A DNA stretch of 64,000 nucleotides from a bacterium (GCA_021851735.1 JAJZCD010000002.1:1-64000); one strand, 5' to 3'; numbered from the stretch's first letter, positions 1 through 12,108 are shown. The notes: generated from the sequence alone by a model not told the origin. Numbers and translations: made by a program.

Positions 1-131
1 AAGATGACGTATTTTAGTGTACAATTTGCGTCTTGTAACTATTTCTTGACTTTTCAGGGTCTGAGGATGCGACCTAAGGTTGTGTCTCTTGGATGTCACA
101 AAGTTGAAGGATTGAAAATTTAGAGGTAGAT

Positions 132-2708
132 ATGGCAGATCTAGACAATACACAGAACACAAACGATATAAGCTCCGATGATAATGAGCCGATGACATCT
201 AATGGCCCTGCGATGCACACCTCTGGAGCTGTAAGTGACGATGGCACTGATCATTCGCGTCTCGTGGAACATCGTACGGTTGAGGATGTCATGGAGGACA
301 GTTACTTACGTTACTCTATGAGCGTAATCATCGATCGCGCGCTCCCAGACGTACGTGATGGTTTGAAGCCTGTTCACCGTCGTATCCTGTATAGCATGAA
401 CGAGGAGGGGCTACGGAGCAGTAGCCGCCACCGAAAGAGTGCCAATGTTGTGGGTGCGGTAATGGGTAAATATCATCCGCATGGCGATAGCTCTATTTAC
501 GATAGCATGGTGCGTCTAGCTCAACCATGGGCAACTCGATACTTGCTAGTAAATGGACAAGGTAACTTCGGTTCCATGGACGGGGATCCTCCGGCTGCAA
601 TGCGTTACACTGAAGCTAAAATGCATCGTTTGGCAGACGAATTATTGCAAGACATTGACAAGGAAACAGTAGATTTTCGTGATACATATGATGGCGACAA
701 CCAAGAGCCTACTGTGCTACCGGCGAAATTACCAAACTTGTTGTTGAACGGACAACTAGGAATTGCTGTAGGTATGGCTACTAATATACCTCCACACAAT
801 TTAAGCGAGGTTATTGATGCGACGGTGTATAAGATCGATCATCCAGATGCTAGTCTAGATGATCTCTTGAAGTTCATCAAAGGGCCTGATTTCCCAACTG
901 GTGGCATTCTGTATGGCGCCGATAGTATACGCCAGGCATATGCTACTGGACGTGGCGGTGTAGTAACGCGTGGCATAGCGGAGATCGTCGAAGGTAAAAA
1001 AGGCCGGCATCAAATAGTTATTACCGAAATACCGTATGCGCTTAATAAGGAGAGCTTGGTAGTCAAAATTGCTGATCTAGTGAACAATAAAGTTATCACT
1101 GGCGTAAGTGATGTGCGCGATGAGTCGGCTCGTGGCAGCGTAAGAATCGTTATAGATCTCAAGAAAGATGCTTATCCTAAAAAGTTACTCAACCAGCTGT
1201 ACAAGCTCACCCCCCTGCAGACAAGTTTCCATTTCAACATGATGGCGCTTGTCGATGGCATACAGCCACGCGTGCTTGGTCTACAAGATATCCTAGGAGA
1301 ACATATAAAGCATCGTCAAATTGTGGTACGTCGACGTACTGAGTTTGAATTACGTAAAGCGCGTGACCGCGCGCATGTTCTGGAAGGCCTAAAGGTTGCC
1401 CTCGACAACATTGACGAAGTGATCAGTACCATCCGTTCCAGCAAAACAACAGAAGATGCGCAGCAGAACTTAATTAAGAGATTCAGCCTAAGCGAGATAC
1501 AAGCACGTGCTATTCTCGCCATGCAGCTCCGTACACTAGCGGGTTTGGAGCGTCAGAAGATTGAAGACGAGCTCGCACAGGTGTACAAGATAATTGGTGA
1601 ACTGGAAGCAATTCTGGCCGATGAACAAAAGGTATTAGACATTATTAAAGATGAAATGGTAGACCTTAAAAAACGCTATGGGGATGATCGCCGAACACGT
1701 GTGATCGCAAATGAACTTAATCGTCTTAGTGATGAAGATCTAGTGCCAGACGAGCAGGTGGTTGTGACACTTACATCTGCTGATTATATCAAGCGCAGCC
1801 CAGTCGTCGATTATAAACGTCAGGGGCGAGGTGGCAAAGGACGTCGTGGTATGGCTATTCGTGAAGAAGACGTCATTGAGCACGTCGTTAATGCCAGCAC
1901 GCATGACTTTTTACTATTCTTTACAAACCGGGGCAGAGTATTCCGTCTGAAGACATATGAGGTACCTGCAGCTGGTATGGGGGCAAAAGGTGTGGCAATC
2001 GTAAATTTGTTACAGCTGCAACCAGAAGAAACGATTAGCGCTGTCATCAATGTATCGAAGAGTGATCATGCGGCCAATTTAATTATGTGTACTGTCCATG
2101 GTGTAGTTAAAAAGACTCCATTCGAGCAATATAAAAATGTTCGTAGTAGTGGCCTGATAGCGATTAATCTTGACGAGGGCGACGAGCTAAAGTGGATTCG
2201 TATGACAAGCGGCAATAATGAAGTAGTAATCTCAACATCACAAGGCCAAGCCATTCGTTTCCACGAGAAGGACGCTCGTCCAATGGGGCGCGTAAGCCGT
2301 GGTGTGCGTGGCATACGTCTACGCGCTGATGATCATGTGATTGGTATGGATGTGGTAGAAGCGGGCAGTAGCATATTTGTGATTAGCAAATTTGGGTATG
2401 GTAAACAGACTAAAGTGGCGCAATTCACACCGCATGCCCGCGGTGGCGTAGGCATCCGAAGTGCAATAGTTAACAGCAAAACCGGTGAATTAGTGGGAGT
2501 AAAGACGCTTGGCGAATCTACCAACCAGGAGATAATAATCATTAGCAGAAGTGGTCAGACAATTCGCCTAGGAATCAAAGATATCCCGGCTCTTGGGCGT
2601 GCTACGCAAGGCGTGCGTATTATGCGTTTGAATGAGGGCGATGAGGTGGTCAGTTTGGCGCTTGTAGACAAGAGCGAAGAGCTCGATGACGAGAACGAGG
2701 CTGTTTAG
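132..2708 (+). CDS. gyrA: DNA gyrase subunit A
   Basis: ORF with GyrA N-terminal motifs ([29 protein letters not shown]), catalytic Tyr region ([10 protein letters not shown]) and a GyrA-box-like QGRGGKG. Confidence 0.97.
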   Translation: MADLDNTQNTNDISSDDNEPMTSNGPAMHTSGAVSDDGTDHSRLVEHRTVEDVMEDSYLRYSMSVIIDRALPDVRDGLKPVHRRILYSMNEEGLRSSSRHRKSANVVGAVMGKYHPHGDSSIYDSMVRLAQPWATRYLLVNGQGNFGSMDGDPPAAMRYTEAKMHRLADELLQDIDKETVDFRDTYDGDNQEPTVLPAKLPNLLLNGQLGIAVGMATNIPPHNLSEVIDATVYKIDHPDASLDDLLKFIKGPDFPTGGILYGADSIRQAYATGRGGVVTRGIAEIVEGKKGRHQIVITEIPYALNKESLVVKIADLVNNKVITGVSDVRDESARGSVRIVIDLKKDAYPKKLLNQLYKLTPLQTSFHFNMMALVDGIQPRVLGLQDILGEHIKHRQIVVRRRTEFELRKARDRAHVLEGLKVALDNIDEVISTIRSSKTTEDAQQNLIKRFSLSEIQARAILAMQLRTLAGLERQKIEDELAQVYKIIGELEAILADEQKVLDIIKDEMVDLKKRYGDDRRTRVIANELNRLSDEDLVPDEQVVVTLTSADYIKRSPVVDYKRQGRGGKGRRGMAIREEDVIEHVVNASTHDFLLFFTNRGRVFRLKTYEVPAAGMGAKGVAIVNLLQLQPEETISAVINVSKSDHAANLIMCTVHGVVKKTPFEQYKNVRSSGLIAINLDEGDELKWIRMTSGNNEVVISTSQGQAIRFHEKDARPMGRVSRGVRGIRLRADDHVIGMDVVEAGSSIFVISKFGYGKQTKVAQFTPHARGGVGIRSAIVNSKTGELVGVKTLGESTNQEIIIISRSGQTIRLGIKDIPALGRATQGVRIMRLNEGDEVVSLALVDKSEELDDENEAV

Positions 2709-2875
2709 CTAGTAGAATAGTCTTGTTATGGTGGGATTGTATAGATAGAGTAGTCACTTTACGTGGTGTGCAGTCATGGAGTAGGAACCCCTGGCGTTAC
2801 TAGCCAAAGAATCACAAATTGCGTAGCCAAAAAAAAGTGATGTTCTAAATACTACGGAAAAGGGCAACTATATCC

Positions 2876-2904
2876 TTGACGTATTGCATATGACCCGCTA
2901 CAAT
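2876..2904 (+). promoter_or_regulatory. Sigma70-type promoter for 16S rRNA (TTGACG-17 bp-TACAAT)
   Basis: TTGACG at 2876-2881, 17-bp spacer, TACAAT at 2899-2904, upstream of the 16S leader. Confidence 0.7.
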
Positions 2905-3136
2905 TACCATTCAGTACTTTAGAGGTGCTGATGTAGGTGGCTCTAAGAAGAACGTTAAAAATTGAATAGTGCAAATCAACGTCAATTCACTTTTAAGTGA
3001 ATTGTTTTAAACAGTGTTTCTGTCTTTAGAATTATCTAAAGTGCAGAAACACAGTCAGTAATCAACTGAAGTTGAGACAAATTCTACTGATTAACGATGA
3101 TCATTAAGTCATTTAATGCAAAATCTTAATCTTTTT

Positions 3137-4667
<1,531 letters not shown>

Positions 4668-4900
4668 TAGGGAGACACAAGGCGCTTATTTTTTCATTGA
4701 TCACTTTAACTCTGATATTGGATCCAATCCAAGGTCATAGTGTAGCTCAATGAGATACAAGCGACCTGGTCGATCTCGGTAAGTTGTAAATCAGTACTGA
4801 CAACTTACGTTTCCAATTTATATTGGACGAGACACTCAGTTTCTGAAACCTTGAATTTGACGTTGATGGCACTATTCAATTTTTAAACGTTAGAGTATAG

Positions 4901-4929
4901 AAAAAGGCCCTTTGCGAGAGGCCTTTTTT
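4901..4929 (+). terminator. Intrinsic terminator of the 16S unit
   Basis: AAAAAGGCC...GGCCTTTTTTT hairpin with T-tract just after the 16S processing stem. Confidence 0.8.
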
Positions 4930-5095
4930 TGTTGTGAATTAATGTTGGTACTTAATTGGTACGCATTAAGAGTTCCATGTAGCTTAATACTAAAGACAAT
5001 GCTACAAGGCCAATTTATTATCTTTACCCTCTCGAGTAATCTGCTGTATACTTGCAAATAGGTTTTACCTAACAAAAAAATATCAAAATCAACAG

Positions 5096-6862
5096 ATGAT
5101 CGGCAATTATCAAGGAGATCTGGTGCATTATCCAGGTGGGCGCCCACATGACAACTATAGGAAGTTGCAGCGCGTTATCGTTGTGGCTATTGCTGGCGTA
5201 ATGGGGGTGTTCGCAACAGGCGGTGGTGCTGTATTGGCAATGGGTGCTACTCATGCTGAGCGTGTTGCGCACTACGTGACGCATCAAGCTTGCCCAAGTG
5301 TCACAATAAACCATGCGCGATGCTTTGCTAGGGTTACGACGCACGGTGCGGCAAGTCCCGCCGTAGGAGCTGACTCAAGTGGGTTTTACGGTCCTGTGCA
5401 GTTTCATACGGCATACCAGCTACCGTGCACTCCTGGCGGTCCTGTGCAGGCTGTGTGTACTACTCCAAGCAGCTATGGGCCGGCAACGGTTGCAATCGTT
5501 GACGCTGGTGGTTACAGCAGTTCCAGCGGAACATTGCAAGACGATCTGCAGGCATACGATAGCTACTACAATCTACCGGCTTGCACGGCAGCAAATGGGT
5601 GTTTGACGGTTGTTAACCAGTCCGGCGCAACGTCTCCACTGCCACCGAATGTCAGCTCGGGTTGGAGTACCGAGATGGCTATGGACGTACAAGTGGCGCA
5701 CTTAGTATGTCAAACGTGCAAGATCGTACTTGTTGAAGCTAATGATGACACTATAGCGAATATTGCCGCAGCTGAAGCTACTGCGGCCAGCTATAACCCG
5801 GTGGCAATATCAAATAGTTGGGGCTCTAGTACTGACACGACTGCGTACGACAGCTATTTCAAACGAAAGGGTGTGGCTGTGCTTGCGGCTACGGGTGACG
5901 CAGGCACCGATACTAATGGGCAGAGTTGGCCAGCTGATATACCAGAAGTAGTTGCTGTATCAGGCACAACCCTTCAGTTGAACACGAACAATACATGGGC
6001 GAGTGAGACGCTTTGGTCGGGGTCTGGAGGTGGGTGTAGTGTGAACTATACGGCACCCAGTTGGCAAACTAGCCTGCCTAACTGGGCGACTAGTGGCTGT
6101 AGTAACGGTGGTCGGGCTTTTGGTGATATCGCTGCCGATGCTAACCCTAGTACTGGTGCGGCGGTCTATATAAATGGAGCTTGGTATGAAGTCGGTGGAA
6201 CCTCACTTGCAACACCACTTGTAGCGGCAATGTATGCCCTTGAGGGCGGTATGTCATCGTCAGTGAATGCGGTTGGTACGTTATATAAAAATTATTCTTC
6301 ATCGGTATTTCATGATATTACGTCAGGTAGTGATTGTACGGGCAGCAACCAGCTTAATTGTACTGCGGGGGTGGGATTTGATGTACCATCTGGTTTGGGT
6401 GCGCCGTACGGACTGGGTGCTTTCGTGGCCGGTCCGGCAGCGCCTTCGGGCCTGACGGCAAGTTATGTCAGTCAGAGTCAGATCAAATTATCTTGGACGG
6501 CAGTTTCAACCTCGAATGGCGTTGCGAGCTACCAGTTGTACCGGAACGGGTCACTTATTTATAGCGGCAGCAGTACATCGTACAATGATACCGGCCTGAA
6601 GGCAAATACCTCGTATTCCTATTACGCAACGACTACGGACAACTCTGGTAATGTTTCGGCGTTGTCTGAAGGAGTTACTGCTGGCACATTCTTGCCGGCA
6701 GACATAAACGAAGATGGGCACGTTAACCTCTTGGATTTTAGTGTATTAGCTAGTAAATATGGTCAGTCCGGCAGCTCACTTGGCCGCAGTGATATCAACC
6801 ATGATGGTACGGTTAACCTACTAGATTTCAGCCTACTAGCTAGCGCATATGGTACGGAGTAG
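5096..6862 (+). CDS. Secreted S53 (sedolisin-type) peptidase with FN3 and C-terminal type I dockerin-like domain
   Basis: Hydrophobic signal segment; STEMAMD (E...D), ATGDAGTD and GGTSLATP motifs of the S53 catalytic set; FN3 domain; two calcium-binding dockerin repeats DINEDGHVNLLDFSVLASKYG and DINHDGTVNLLDFSLLASAYG. Confidence 0.88.
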   Translation: MIGNYQGDLVHYPGGRPHDNYRKLQRVIVVAIAGVMGVFATGGGAVLAMGATHAERVAHYVTHQACPSVTINHARCFARVTTHGAASPAVGADSSGFYGPVQFHTAYQLPCTPGGPVQAVCTTPSSYGPATVAIVDAGGYSSSSGTLQDDLQAYDSYYNLPACTAANGCLTVVNQSGATSPLPPNVSSGWSTEMAMDVQVAHLVCQTCKIVLVEANDDTIANIAAAEATAASYNPVAISNSWGSSTDTTAYDSYFKRKGVAVLAATGDAGTDTNGQSWPADIPEVVAVSGTTLQLNTNNTWASETLWSGSGGGCSVNYTAPSWQTSLPNWATSGCSNGGRAFGDIAADANPSTGAAVYINGAWYEVGGTSLATPLVAAMYALEGGMSSSVNAVGTLYKNYSSSVFHDITSGSDCTGSNQLNCTAGVGFDVPSGLGAPYGLGAFVAGPAAPSGLTASYVSQSQIKLSWTAVSTSNGVASYQLYRNGSLIYSGSSTSYNDTGLKANTSYSYYATTTDNSGNVSALSEGVTAGTFLPADINEDGHVNLLDFSVLASKYGQSGSSLGRSDINHDGTVNLLDFSLLASAYGTE

Positions 6863-6865
6863 TCG

Positions 6866-8161
6866 TCATACTTTCTCAGGGCGCGGAATGTGTGAACGCA
6901 GTAGTACGAGTAGTTTCCTCTTATATGGGCGTAGTAGTAACGTTGCCAACACTAGGACTGTTACGCTTAGCAGTGCAATGATAGCTGTAGACCAGTCCCA
7001 GGCGCTTTGTCTGGAAACTGGCAAGATGACGGCAGCGGTTTGGAATACGGTTGAATTTGTCTTTATGTTGATTGCCGGGTTATTAACATATACGATGGCA
7101 CTGTAGGTTCTGTTGTTTGTTCTATACAGCAGGTGGTGTTCACCGGGGGCGACATTGGTAAAAGTCGCAACTCCGTTACTGTTAGTTAGGACCGTTTGTG
7201 CTCTGGAATGTAAGGTGACTTTTTGGTTAGCAATGGGGCGGTTGCCGTTTCCGAGTACGGTTACGGCTACAGTGTAACCTCTAGTTGTGAAGTGGTAGAT
7301 GTGTGTCTCGGCACGTGCGCCGTTCGAACTGACCGCTATAACTTGGTAGTAGTAGGTCGTCCCTGGTGTCAATGGTGACTGCCAACCCAATTTTAGTATC
7401 GCAGCTTTGGTACTGTCGGTGGTACTTGTTGTACTAGTGAGACTGTTGGCGCTAGTGCCATATATAGCGTGAATAATAACCTGCTGGTTACTTTCAACAG
7501 TCAATGTTGCCGTGGTTAGGCCAGTAACAACGTTACTAGTGCTGATATGGGGGGCTACGAGTGGCGTAACTTTATTTATGTTGTGGTTGGGTAACGTCGG
7601 AGTAGTGGCAGTACCCTTTGGTGGCGCATATGACGAGATGCTTCTGACCGGTGATGGCCTACTAGGCTGTTGTAGCGGAGGCACCGTGAGACTAATTATA
7701 CCGTCGGATACCGAAGGGTTGGTGTATGTGTTGGTGCTACTACTGGTGGCGTTGGCGTTACTAATAGCTAAAGTAGTAGATCCGCTTGAGGTGAGCGCAG
7801 TAAAATTCATGGTCGCAATTAGCGAGTCACTACTAACGCCACCCGACAAGTCGCCAAGTGCCAAACTAATGCTATTGCTGCCGATGCTTTTTTGCAGCTG
7901 TGCGGAAAAGGGTGAACCAGAAGTGCTGACACTGTTCAATCGTATCTGACTTGCATTGAAGGTGATCGTCGCTTGCACACCATTGATGGTTGTGCTCGGG
8001 TTAATACGCAGCGATACTGTTTCCGAAGTGCCAACCTGGAGATTGCTCGAGGATGGTGATATATAGATAACACCTCCGCTGGCAAATGCGGTCTGTAAGG
8101 GGAACAACGTGAGTAGGGTGCTAGTTAACAGTACGCCGGTTATTTTTTGTTTTATATGCAT
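6866..8161 (-). CDS. Membrane-anchored cohesin-like domain protein with FN3-like region
   Basis: Signal peptide, then cohesin-like region (VYISPSSSNLQVGTSETVSLRINPSTTINGVQATITFNASQIRL...LIATMNFTAL), FN3-like region, C-terminal TM helix plus basic tail. Confidence 0.75.
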   Translation of the reverse strand: MHIKQKITGVLLTSTLLTLFPLQTAFASGGVIYISPSSSNLQVGTSETVSLRINPSTTINGVQATITFNASQIRLNSVSTSGSPFSAQLQKSIGSNSISLALGDLSGGVSSDSLIATMNFTALTSSGSTTLAISNANATSSSTNTYTNPSVSDGIISLTVPPLQQPSRPSPVRSISSYAPPKGTATTPTLPNHNINKVTPLVAPHISTSNVVTGLTTATLTVESNQQVIIHAIYGTSANSLTSTTSTTDSTKAAILKLGWQSPLTPGTTYYYQVIAVSSNGARAETHIYHFTTRGYTVAVTVLGNGNRPIANQKVTLHSRAQTVLTNSNGVATFTNVAPGEHHLLYRTNNRTYSAIVYVNNPAINIKTNSTVFQTAAVILPVSRQSAWDWSTAIIALLSVTVLVLATLLLRPYKRKLLVLLRSHIPRPEKV

Positions 8162-8337
8162 GTTTGCAACTTTTTACACTAACTGCAGTATAACCTTCAG
8201 GCGCATGCTTTGCAAAGAGACGACTCACAGTATCTTGATTAGTGTCAAAATGACCGGTTGCTCTTGAGGATCGCACGCTGTCAATAACTGACAACGGCTG
8301 TCATAAGTCCTAAGCGCAAAGGCACTAATGATAAAAC

Positions 8338-8365
8338 TGGTGGGCGATGGAGGACTTGAACCACC
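8338..8365 (-). repeat. 28-bp duplicate of the tRNA-Ile 3' end (T-arm, acceptor, CCA)
   Basis: TGGTGGGCGATGGAGGACTTGAACCACC identical to 8424-8451. Confidence 0.9.
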
Positions 8366-8423
8366 CCCGTTAGGATATTACCTATAAATCCCTAGGATGT
8401 GATGCGAACAATCGAACTCTAGA

Positions 8424-8500
8424 TGGTGGGCGATGGAGGACTTGAACCACCGACCTCGTCATTATCAGTGACGCGCTCTAACCAGCTGAGCTAATCGCCC
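8424..8500 (-). tRNA. tRNA-Ile(GAT), CCA encoded
   Basis: Reverse complement GGGCGATTAGCTCAGCTGGTTAGAGCGCGTCACTGATAATGACGAGGTCGGTGGTTCAAGTCCTCCATCGCCCACCA gives a cloverleaf with a GAT anticodon. Confidence 0.95.
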
Positions 8501-8676
8501 ACAAGCTAGAATCCGATAATTGTTAAAATGTCTTTATTCTTTTGGTGGAGACGCAGTGCCGTAAAGCGCTACGCCCCCATGTAGCCACCCAAGATGGACT
8601 GTGCAATATTTATGGCGCTGGTGACGTAATAAAAGTTGCAGCCCACATCCTTCCTTAGGCTTTGAGAAAGGCAGTT

Positions 8677-8753
8677 TGGTGGAGCAACGGGGACTTGAAC
8701 CCCGGACCTCCTGCTTGCAAAGCAGGCGCTCTGGCCAACTGAGCTATTGCCCC
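8677..8753 (-). tRNA. tRNA-Ala(TGC), CCA encoded
   Basis: Reverse complement GGGGCAATAGCTCAGTTGGCCAGAGCGCCTGCTTTGCAAGCAGGAGGTCCGGGGTTCAAGTCCCCGTTGCTCCACCA; G3:U70 present. Confidence 0.95.
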
Positions 8754-8829
8754 GCTTGTAATTTTCACAAAAACTACCGATGTATTTTACCCAAAAAACC
8801 TCTATAAAACAAGTGAGACTAAAACTTGG

Positions 8830-9627
8830 CTAGTATTTGTCGTTCTCCAGGATAAACTGGTTGGCGGCGACCCATGCCTTAAGGTTGCCTGAGTCGAGAT
8901 ACAATCCATGTGTCGGTACAACAGTTACGCCGGTACGCCGGGCAAGTGCCAGAATGGCGTCAGTAATAAGATATTCACCGTTTGGGGACGGTTGGACTGC
9001 TTCTAGCTCGGGGAAGATAGCCTGGCTGAAAAGGTAATGCGAGATATTGGCCAGTGGCTTCCACCCGTGTGGCAAGGAGTCTGGGCGCTCGACTAGGTTG
9101 ACTAGATGCTGGTTGTCGTCTACGGCTAAGATACCAAAATTTGTAACGTCTTGTGGCGCTATCTGTATGCCCAAAAGTACTTCGTTAGTGTCGCGGTTAC
9201 TTCGTATGAGAGCCTGTATGGGGTTTGTCGAGGTGTTATATATGAATGCATCGCCAGCAATGACCACGAATCGCTGCACCCCTTGCAAGAGTTTTTGTGT
9301 GCAATACACCGCTGGAGCGGTACCATAGCCGAGGGTATTTTGATCGTGCACGGTGTATGTAACGTATGCAGGGCCAGCTGTTTTGAGATGTGGGTAGGTT
9401 TCGGCGATATTAATTTTTGTTCCGTAGTACTGTTCAATCTGTGAATGGAGTCGCTGCACTACGAATATAATATTGCGGATGCCAGCGGCTAGGCAATATT
9501 CGACCACATAGTCGACCGTGGGACGGTTACCAATGGGCAACATGACTTTATCGATAACGCGTGTGATGGGCATGCGCCGAGTTCCTCGGCCGGCAGTTAA
9601 AATGACTGCGGTATCTATAGTTTGCAT
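8830..9627 (-). CDS. Nucleotidyltransferase, UTP-glucose-1-phosphate uridylyltransferase-like
   Basis: TAVILTAGRGTRRMPITRVIDKVMLPIGNRPTVDYVVEYC nucleotidyltransferase N-terminus. Confidence 0.85.
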   Translation of the reverse strand: MQTIDTAVILTAGRGTRRMPITRVIDKVMLPIGNRPTVDYVVEYCLAAGIRNIIFVVQRLHSQIEQYYGTKINIAETYPHLKTAGPAYVTYTVHDQNTLGYGTAPAVYCTQKLLQGVQRFVVIAGDAFIYNTSTNPIQALIRSNRDTNEVLLGIQIAPQDVTNFGILAVDDNQHLVNLVERPDSLPHGWKPLANISHYLFSQAIFPELEAVQPSPNGEYLITDAILALARRTGVTVVPTHGLYLDSGNLKAWVAANQFILENDKY

Positions 9628-9672
9628 GGAGTAATAGTAACATCTTTGCTGATGTTGACCTTAATTGTGTGA

Positions 9673-9987
9673 CTAGGAAGAATGCGACATTGCCCTGAGG
9701 GGTGATGGGCGCCAGTGGAATTGCTCAGATTGTCGGATATTGTTGTAGAAAAGTAATACAATAGAGGATCGTGCGTGTGTTGTCATACGAGTGCCGTTGG
9801 TGATCGCTACTGGAAGGTTCGCAACAAGTGACCGTATATCTTGTCCCGTGTGGTCAGTGTGCTTGTGAGGCTGGCTGGGTGTCATTACTCCAACGATGGG
9901 TGTGAGTGTCATGCCTATCATGGCTAGTGCGACTACTATAATGTGTATATTTGTGGCAAGCGTGCGTGCAAGTTCTTTTATGCTCAT
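9673..9987 (-). CDS. Small hypothetical membrane/secreted protein
   Basis: MSIKELARTLATNIHIIVVALAMIGMTLTPIVGVM hydrophobic N-terminus; the longer ORF starts at 10008. Confidence 0.5.
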   Translation of the reverse strand: MSIKELARTLATNIHIIVVALAMIGMTLTPIVGVMTPSQPHKHTDHTGQDIRSLVANLPVAITNGTRMTTHARSSIVLLFYNNIRQSEQFHWRPSPLRAMSHSS

Positions 9988-10011
9988 AAAACGCCTCCGT
10001 CCTATCAACCT

Positions 10012-12108
10012 TTAGTGTTTACGGTCAAACAGGCGTTTACGCTCGCCTGTAAGAATGATTAGACTAGCAAAAATGAAGCCGATGATTGGCAATAGGTAGC
10101 TTGTATCGTGTTGTGCAGAGCTCGGCTTAGTTGTTGTGAAAATGATGTGTCTGATTGGATTGACATGAGTTTCGAAAGCGGCTGTAGCCGTAGTAATAGG
10201 AGTAGCGGTAATGAGAGCGCTACTGTTGGTTGGCATGGTGTGATCATATCGGGGTTTGAAACTGGCCAGACGTTTTTGAAAGTCGGCTAACATTTTTTGC
10301 TGAGTTGCTGCCTGTATGGGATTCTTGGTAGGTGCGTTGAGGTTGTAACTAGCAGTTGGGCCGTCCGCGCTAGTAGTAGTGCCCATGCCGAAATTACCGT
10401 TCCATGTGCCGAATACGTTGATGAAGAGTACACCGAACCAGTTACTCAACGATAGACTGCTGTTTAGCATATTTAGGATATTGACTGCGGTCTGGGCGTT
10501 ACCTGTTGTGGCATTTCCAGCAGTAGTGTTATCGGATACAGTAGCGTCGCCACTAGTAGCGTGAAGGTTAACGTTGTTGATAATACCGAGATCTATGTTG
10601 TTGTTGACGGTATTCTTATCTAAGATTGCGGAGGTTGTGCCGCTGGAAGCGCTAGCATCAGTACTGGTTGGGCCACTGCCAAGCTCGGCTACGTTACTAC
10701 CGGGAGGTGCGCCCATAATTATGCCCACCCATTTACCAAGGACGTTCACATATATAAGTAGGCTATTCTTCCCGGTGAAGCTACTATTTGTGAGGTTCAT
10801 GAATGTTACGTTGGTGCTTGATTTGCCACTAGTGGCATTTCCAGCAGTAGTGTTATCGGATACAGTAGCTGCACCGCTGATAGCAGTACTATGTATAGCA
10901 TTAGTCACCGCTTCTGTGACGTTATTGTGCACGGCGTTTGTGTTACTTATATTAGTATCTGTGTTATTGCTGTTAATAGAAGATCCAGCGCTAGCTAATA
11001 ATTGGTTGAGGGTGCCCTGGGGAAGTAAGATGTTGCCGTTCAGATCACCGTTAATATTTATCGTGCCGATAAACGATTGCCCAGCATCTACGGAAGAGTT
11101 GATGAGATTCATTAGATTAACAACAGCGTCAGCATTGCCACTAGTGGCATTTCCAGCAGTAGTGTTATCGGATACAGTAGCGTCGCCACTAGTAGCACCA
11201 ACGTCTATGTTGTTAGTTATTCTTGCATTGGTTGTAGTACTAGCCGCCACGTTGGTTTGTAAGGTGCTTGCGCTCGTGCTTGTGGTGCTGGGTCCGGTGG
11301 CTAAGATGGCTGATGGGTTAAACATAAAATCACCGTTAACGTCGCCGTTTATATTAGCAGTAAACATCGTAGTGCTTGGACCAAATGCGTTGCTAGTAGA
11401 CTGCAGCATGTTGGCAACGGTTGAGATAGCTTGCGCGGTACCGGAAGTTGCTGATCCGCTATTTGTGTTCATGACAACGTATGCGTTACCGGTGTTTGCA
11501 TTAGTTGTAAGAGAGTTGGTCATAAGAATCCCTGAATTGTCGCTCTGGCCGTTATTGGTAGATGGAGTCACCGCACTGCCGATGCTATTGCTGCCGGTGG
11601 TTTTGGCGTTTACCATAGGCGCTTTGGCCTGACTTGTTGTGTTGGATGTACTACTAGGAGGTAATGCACTTGTAGTATTTGGTTTGCTTGTTGAAGTGGT
11701 CGTTGGACAATTGGTTACTAAGTTGGGTGTCGATTCTGGTGTGATACGGCTAGATATGAATACCTTCTTTGCAGGACTGTATACCCATTGGACCATGCTC
11801 CAGGTTTTGGTAGTACAGTCGTAAATATAATCAGGAGCGTATAGAGGAGTACGGGTACTAGTAGCGGGATTAAATACATAATATGGATTGGTCCATTCTC
11901 CAGCGTATTGGCCGCTACAATTATAGGTATATGTGCTGGCATCTGCTCCGGCCGGCCGGGTGATATTACTGTCACGAGAGGGTGTACAGGCACTTTTTGC
12001 GGCAAAGCTTGTGACGCTTGTGCCAAGTGGGGCGAGTATCGACAATACTAGAATCATGCTTGTCATGGATAAGGTTCGAAAATTTACGGCTAGTTTATGT
12101 AGCATCAT
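10012..12108 (-). CDS. Large repeat-rich surface protein with C-terminal TM anchor
   Basis: Signal peptide; repeated SGDATVSDNTTAGNATSGNA-type units; C-terminal hydrophobic helix and basic tail. Confidence 0.75.
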   Translation of the reverse strand: MMLHKLAVNFRTLSMTSMILVLSILAPLGTSVTSFAAKSACTPSRDSNITRPAGADASTYTYNCSGQYAGEWTNPYYVFNPATSTRTPLYAPDYIYDCTTKTWSMVQWVYSPAKKVFISSRITPESTPNLVTNCPTTTSTSKPNTTSALPPSSTSNTTSQAKAPMVNAKTTGSNSIGSAVTPSTNNGQSDNSGILMTNSLTTNANTGNAYVVMNTNSGSATSGTAQAISTVANMLQSTSNAFGPSTTMFTANINGDVNGDFMFNPSAILATGPSTTSTSASTLQTNVAASTTTNARITNNIDVGATSGDATVSDNTTAGNATSGNADAVVNLMNLINSSVDAGQSFIGTININGDLNGNILLPQGTLNQLLASAGSSINSNNTDTNISNTNAVHNNVTEAVTNAIHSTAISGAATVSDNTTAGNATSGKSSTNVTFMNLTNSSFTGKNSLLIYVNVLGKWVGIIMGAPPGSNVAELGSGPTSTDASASSGTTSAILDKNTVNNNIDLGIINNVNLHATSGDATVSDNTTAGNATTGNAQTAVNILNMLNSSLSLSNWFGVLFINVFGTWNGNFGMGTTTSADGPTASYNLNAPTKNPIQAATQQKMLADFQKRLASFKPRYDHTMPTNSSALITATPITTATAAFETHVNPIRHIIFTTTKPSSAQHDTSYLLPIIGFIFASLIILTGERKRLFDRKH

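Noticed and set aside
10574-11632. 352-aa + strand ORF
   Set aside because: Antisense to the 698-aa repeat surface protein. Its hydrophobic low-complexity translation is a shadow of the repeat codons.
10012-12108. CRISPR-like periodic repeats
   Set aside because: Repeats are coding, irregularly spaced (~310-325 bp) and in frame with a surface protein.
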